A stretch of 7,576 nt of DNA from Nitrososphaerota archaeon (GTDB lineage Archaea > Thermoproteota > Nitrososphaeria > Nitrososphaerales > Nitrosopumilaceae), in contig JAUWQG010000041.1 in assembly GCA_030611185.1 (NCBI GenBank), positions 1 to 7,576 of the forward strand, in the 5' to 3' direction. Position numbers and translations under genes: made by a program. Positions 5,516 to 7,576 of this stretch are shown here, piece after piece. Every line of letters begins with the position of its first letter. Position 1 is the first letter of the stretch. The notes below the pieces were generated by a model. The model had not been told where the DNA came from. It did not search any database and worked only from the letters and a program-made list of their open reading frames with translations.

Positions 5516-6561
5516 TCTAAAATCCTCGCCATTGCTATAGTCAAATTAGGTGGGAATTTTTGCTTTTCTACAATTAATTTACCCCCTGAGGCTTTGATTG
5601 CAGCAGCCTCTGATACACTTGAAGTACCCTCAAATGCTTTAACTGTCTCAGAAGGATTTGGTGCAGAAACTTCTGCCAAGTCCTCCCTATCTAGATATTC
5701 AACTGGAATTCCCATTTCTTTTCCAACATCAACCAAACCTTGAACGTCCTTTGGTTTCTTTATTGAGACTAATTTTGCAATAGATTTTAGACTTAGATTA
5801 TATTTTTTTAGACAAATATCAACACCATCTTTGATTGTTTGTTTTGTAGTATCCCAATGCAAACCAATTCCTATTACTAAACTAGGTGGCCTATAAATCA
5901 CTGAATCCTCAAAGAAACTATCATTTATGATTCGGTCTGAAATTATTAAATGTCCTTTAGAATTTGAATTTTTCAAATCATTCAAGCTTCCATAAATTTT
6001 AACATTTTTTGGCAATTCTTTATACCATTCTGAACTTCCTGTATCTTGATACACTCCAATCTTTTCTTCATTTACCATATATGCACTTATTTTTGTAACC
6101 GTGGAATCATCCTCAATTCTCCATCCAAAATCTCTTCCTACAAGATCTACAGCAATAGTTTTGTTTACATCTGCTGCTGTGGTAATCACTGCTTTAGAAT
6201 TTAATTTTTCAGCTATAGTTTGTGTTAATTCATTTGCCCCACCTAAATGCCCAGATAATACGCTGATTACAAAATTAATTTTATCATCAATAACAATAAC
6301 TGCAGGATCATTTTTTTTATCTTTCAAATGTGGAGCTATTAATCTAATTACTGCTCCTAATGAAAATAAGCAAATTAACGCATTACTATTCTTAAATAAC
6401 TCGATAATTTTTTCCGACGTAGGCTCAAAATACCAATTTATTTCCTTATCATTTGAAAATTTTGAGGGAGCATATACATTCCAACTAGGAAAAATTTCTT
6501 TTATTTTAGCTCCTATATTTATTCCATTTTTAGTAATTGCAAGAACTGAAACTTTTTCCAC
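5512..6561 (-). CDS. cbiG: Cobalt-precorrin-5A hydrolase CbiG
   Basis: Opens the delta-lactone of cobalt-precorrin-5A and releases the C20-derived two-carbon unit as acetaldehyde, a step specific to the early-cobalt pathway. The 349 residues show the CbiG N-terminal domain (about 1-80, with LICLFSLGAVIRLIAP), the central domain containing VISVLSGHLGGANELT (98-113) and ITTAADVN (126-133), and the CbiG C-terminal domain from about 227 (LVIGIGLHWDTT) to the end, with VSAPNPSETV and SEAAAIKASGG. The GTG start at 6561 gives MEKVSVLAIT, which enters the first beta strand directly. No SD is evident, but an A/T box lies about 25 bp upstream. The C-terminal GIGLHWDT differs from the GIGxxRGT form that I associate with the family. 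It sits between cbiD (37-bp gap) and cbiX (4-bp overlap). Confidence 0.93.
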   Translation of the reverse strand: MEKVSVLAITKNGINIGAKIKEIFPSWNVYAPSKFSNDKEINWYFEPTSEKIIELFKNSNALICLFSLGAVIRLIAPHLKDKKNDPAVIVIDDKINFVISVLSGHLGGANELTQTIAEKLNSKAVITTAADVNKTIAVDLVGRDFGWRIEDDSTVTKISAYMVNEEKIGVYQDTGSSEWYKELPKNVKIYGSLNDLKNSNSKGHLIISDRIINDSFFEDSVIYRPPSLVIGIGLHWDTTKQTIKDGVDICLKKYNLSLKSIAKLVSIKKPKDVQGLVDVGKEMGIPVEYLDREDLAEVSAPNPSETVKAFEGTSSVSEAAAIKASGGKLIVEKQKFPPNLTIAMARILD

Positions 6562-6580
6562 ACTAAAAGCGTTCTAAAAT

Positions 6581-6590
6581 TAATAAAATA
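6581..6590 (-). promoter_or_regulatory. Candidate internal A/T promoter box upstream of cbiG
   Basis: The minus-strand TATTTTATTA in the cbiD-cbiG gap is centred about 25 bp before the GTG start. The gap lacks an obvious SD. This could drive a leaderless cbiG-cbiX-cbiC transcript in addition to read-through from cbiD. The surrounding DNA is very A/T-rich, so a chance match is quite possible. Confidence 0.3.
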
Positions 6591-6598
6591 CCTTACTA

Positions 6599-7576
6599 CT
6601 AGGATTTTTTTGCAAGTATATTTCCCTCAAAATCAAACAATATTACATCTAAAGAAATCTTTTCTTCTGAATGTTTTTTCATTTGTTTGTATGTTTTTTC
6701 ACAAATTTGCTCAAAAAATCCCATTATCTTATTTTCTTTAATTATTTCTGATACGTGTCTTGCAGTATTTGCTTTTAGGATTTTTTCAATTATTATTTCA
6801 TTTGCCCCACAATTTCCGGCCAATTCTGACAAAAATTTCATATCCACCTTTGATCCTTTGACATGAGTTTGCTTTACTCCAGCGGCCATTTTTGCTAATT
6901 TACCAATAAATCCCACAACATATGCTTTCTTGATATTTTTTTTTGAGCATTGTTGGATTGTATATCCTGAAAAATCTCCCATTTGAACAAAACAATGTTC
7001 CGGCAAATCTATTATTTTTTTTGCAAAATCTTCACTTCTACCCCCCGTTGTAAGGACAACTGTATCATTTCCCATTGCAATTGCTACATCTAGATTTTGT
7101 CTAATAGATGCAGCATATGATGCAGTAGAAAACGGAATAACAATACCACTAGTCCCTAAAATTGAAATTCCATGTAATATTCCAATTCGTGGATTGTCTG
7201 TTTTTGGCCCTAGCTCTTTTCCTTTTGGGACTGAAATTATGATTTTGATTCCTTTTTCTAACAAAAGGTTACCAGCAGCTTCTGTTAAATTCTCATTAAT
7301 CATTTTTTTTGGAACTGGATTTATAGCTGCTTTGTTGATTTCCAAACCTAATCCAGGTTTAGTAACAATTCCAACTCCCTCCCCCCCATCAATCTCAATA
7401 TTGTTTTTCATATCTGTAAAAGACAAATCTACAATAATTTCAGCACCATGTGTAACATCTGGATCATCTCCTCCATCTTTAATTACAGAACAACGAGCTT
7501 TACTCTTTTCAAATTCACAAAAATGAATCGGAATTTTAATGAAATTTCCCTTTGGTAATTTGACATTAACATTTTC
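6599..7576 (-). CDS. cbiD: Cobalt-precorrin-5B (C1)-methyltransferase CbiD (5' partial)
   Basis: Methylates C1 of cobalt-precorrin-5B after CbiG, in the early-insertion route. The frame is open to the right edge, giving 325 residues. The first internal TTG, at 7426, falls within conserved sequence and is not the start. Residues 1-50 of the fragment contain CSVIKDGGDDPDVTHGAEI, a hallmark CbiD block. Further on come GGEGVGIVTKPGLG (64-77), GISILGTSGIV (136-146), PFSTASYAASI (148-158), LTTGGRSE (175-182), MGDFSGYTIQQC (199-210) and GFIGKLAKMAAGVKQTHVKGSKVD (222-245). Judging from usual family length, only about 30-50 N-terminal residues are missing, including the TTG/TTGTCAAA-type motif region. 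It heads the visible cbiD-cbiG-cbiX-cbiC operon; its promoter is outside the window. A run of seven G in the codons for DGGEG is in frame. Confidence 0.94.
   Translation of the reverse strand, partial: ENVNVKLPKGNFIKIPIHFCEFEKSKARCSVIKDGGDDPDVTHGAEIIVDLSFTDMKNNIEIDGGEGVGIVTKPGLGLEINKAAINPVPKKMINENLTEAAGNLLLEKGIKIIISVPKGKELGPKTDNPRIGILHGISILGTSGIVIPFSTASYAASIRQNLDVAIAMGNDTVVLTTGGRSEDFAKKIIDLPEHCFVQMGDFSGYTIQQCSKKNIKKAYVVGFIGKLAKMAAGVKQTHVKGSKVDMKFLSELAGNCGANEIIIEKILKANTARHVSEIIKENKIMGFFEQICEKTYKQMKKHSEEKISLDVILFDFEGNILAKKS

Noticed and set aside
6101..6577. 158-residue plus-strand open frame opposite cbiG
   Set aside because: It is antisense to well-conserved CbiG codons, has no recognisable domain, and its hydrophobic look follows from the complement of the real gene's codons.
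7376..7387. Run of seven C (G on the coding strand) in cbiD as a possible phase-variation or frameshift site
   Set aside because: The frame is intact through it and encodes the conserved DGGEGVG motif; no alternative frame continues usefully.
7194..7526. 110-residue plus-strand open frame opposite cbiD
   Set aside because: It lies wholly antisense to conserved CbiD sequence and resembles no family; shadow frame.

Overview
The window looks like a piece of an A+T-rich archaeal chromosome, most likely a Nitrososphaerota (Thaumarchaeota) ammonia oxidiser of the Nitrosopumilus type. The archaeal assignment rests on two subunits of aIF2 (gamma and alpha) and a Nop10 homologue, plus start sites with A/T boxes about 26-28 bp upstream and no Shine-Dalgarno (SD) sequence, which fits leaderless transcription. 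The lineage below archaea is inference from base composition and from informational genes lying next to a cobalamin cluster. No mobile element, CRISPR array, rRNA or tRNA gene was seen. Every base lies in a gene or in a gap of 65 bp or less.

Left part (1-2127), mostly translation and RNA: the plus strand carries the 3' end of aIF2-gamma, a PIN-domain nuclease-like gene overlapping its stop codon, and a PEBP (YbhB/YbcL) family protein. Facing them on the minus strand are aIF2-alpha and, immediately downstream of it, nop10. PEBP and nop10 converge across a 19-bp T/A-rich gap that probably terminates both.

Right part (2168-7576), cobalamin: a minus-strand corrinoid adenosyltransferase (cobO/btuR) diverges from plus-strand cobyrinate a,c-diamide synthase (cbiA/cobB) across one A/T-rich intergenic region. 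cbiA converges with, and overlaps by 12 bp, a minus-strand operon ordered cbiD (5' end beyond the window), cbiG, cbiX, cbiC. These cover cobalt chelation (CbiX), cobalt-precorrin-5A hydrolysis (CbiG), C1 methylation (CbiD), methyl migration to cobyrinate (CbiC), a,c-amidation (CbiA) and adenosylation (CobO). CbiD, CbiG and CbiX together indicate the early-cobalt-insertion ('anaerobic') route. The corrin-ring methyltransferases and the reductase are not in the window.

The most notable detail is CbiX. It has two tandem chelatase domains, and the N-terminal one has lost both expected metal-site histidines (Arg10, Lys76), while the C-terminal one keeps both (His138, His202). Other points are several non-ATG starts, a Nop10 whose zinc site is incomplete, and several start-site corrections. 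I see no clearly new multi-gene system; the window is mainly compact housekeeping and cofactor DNA.
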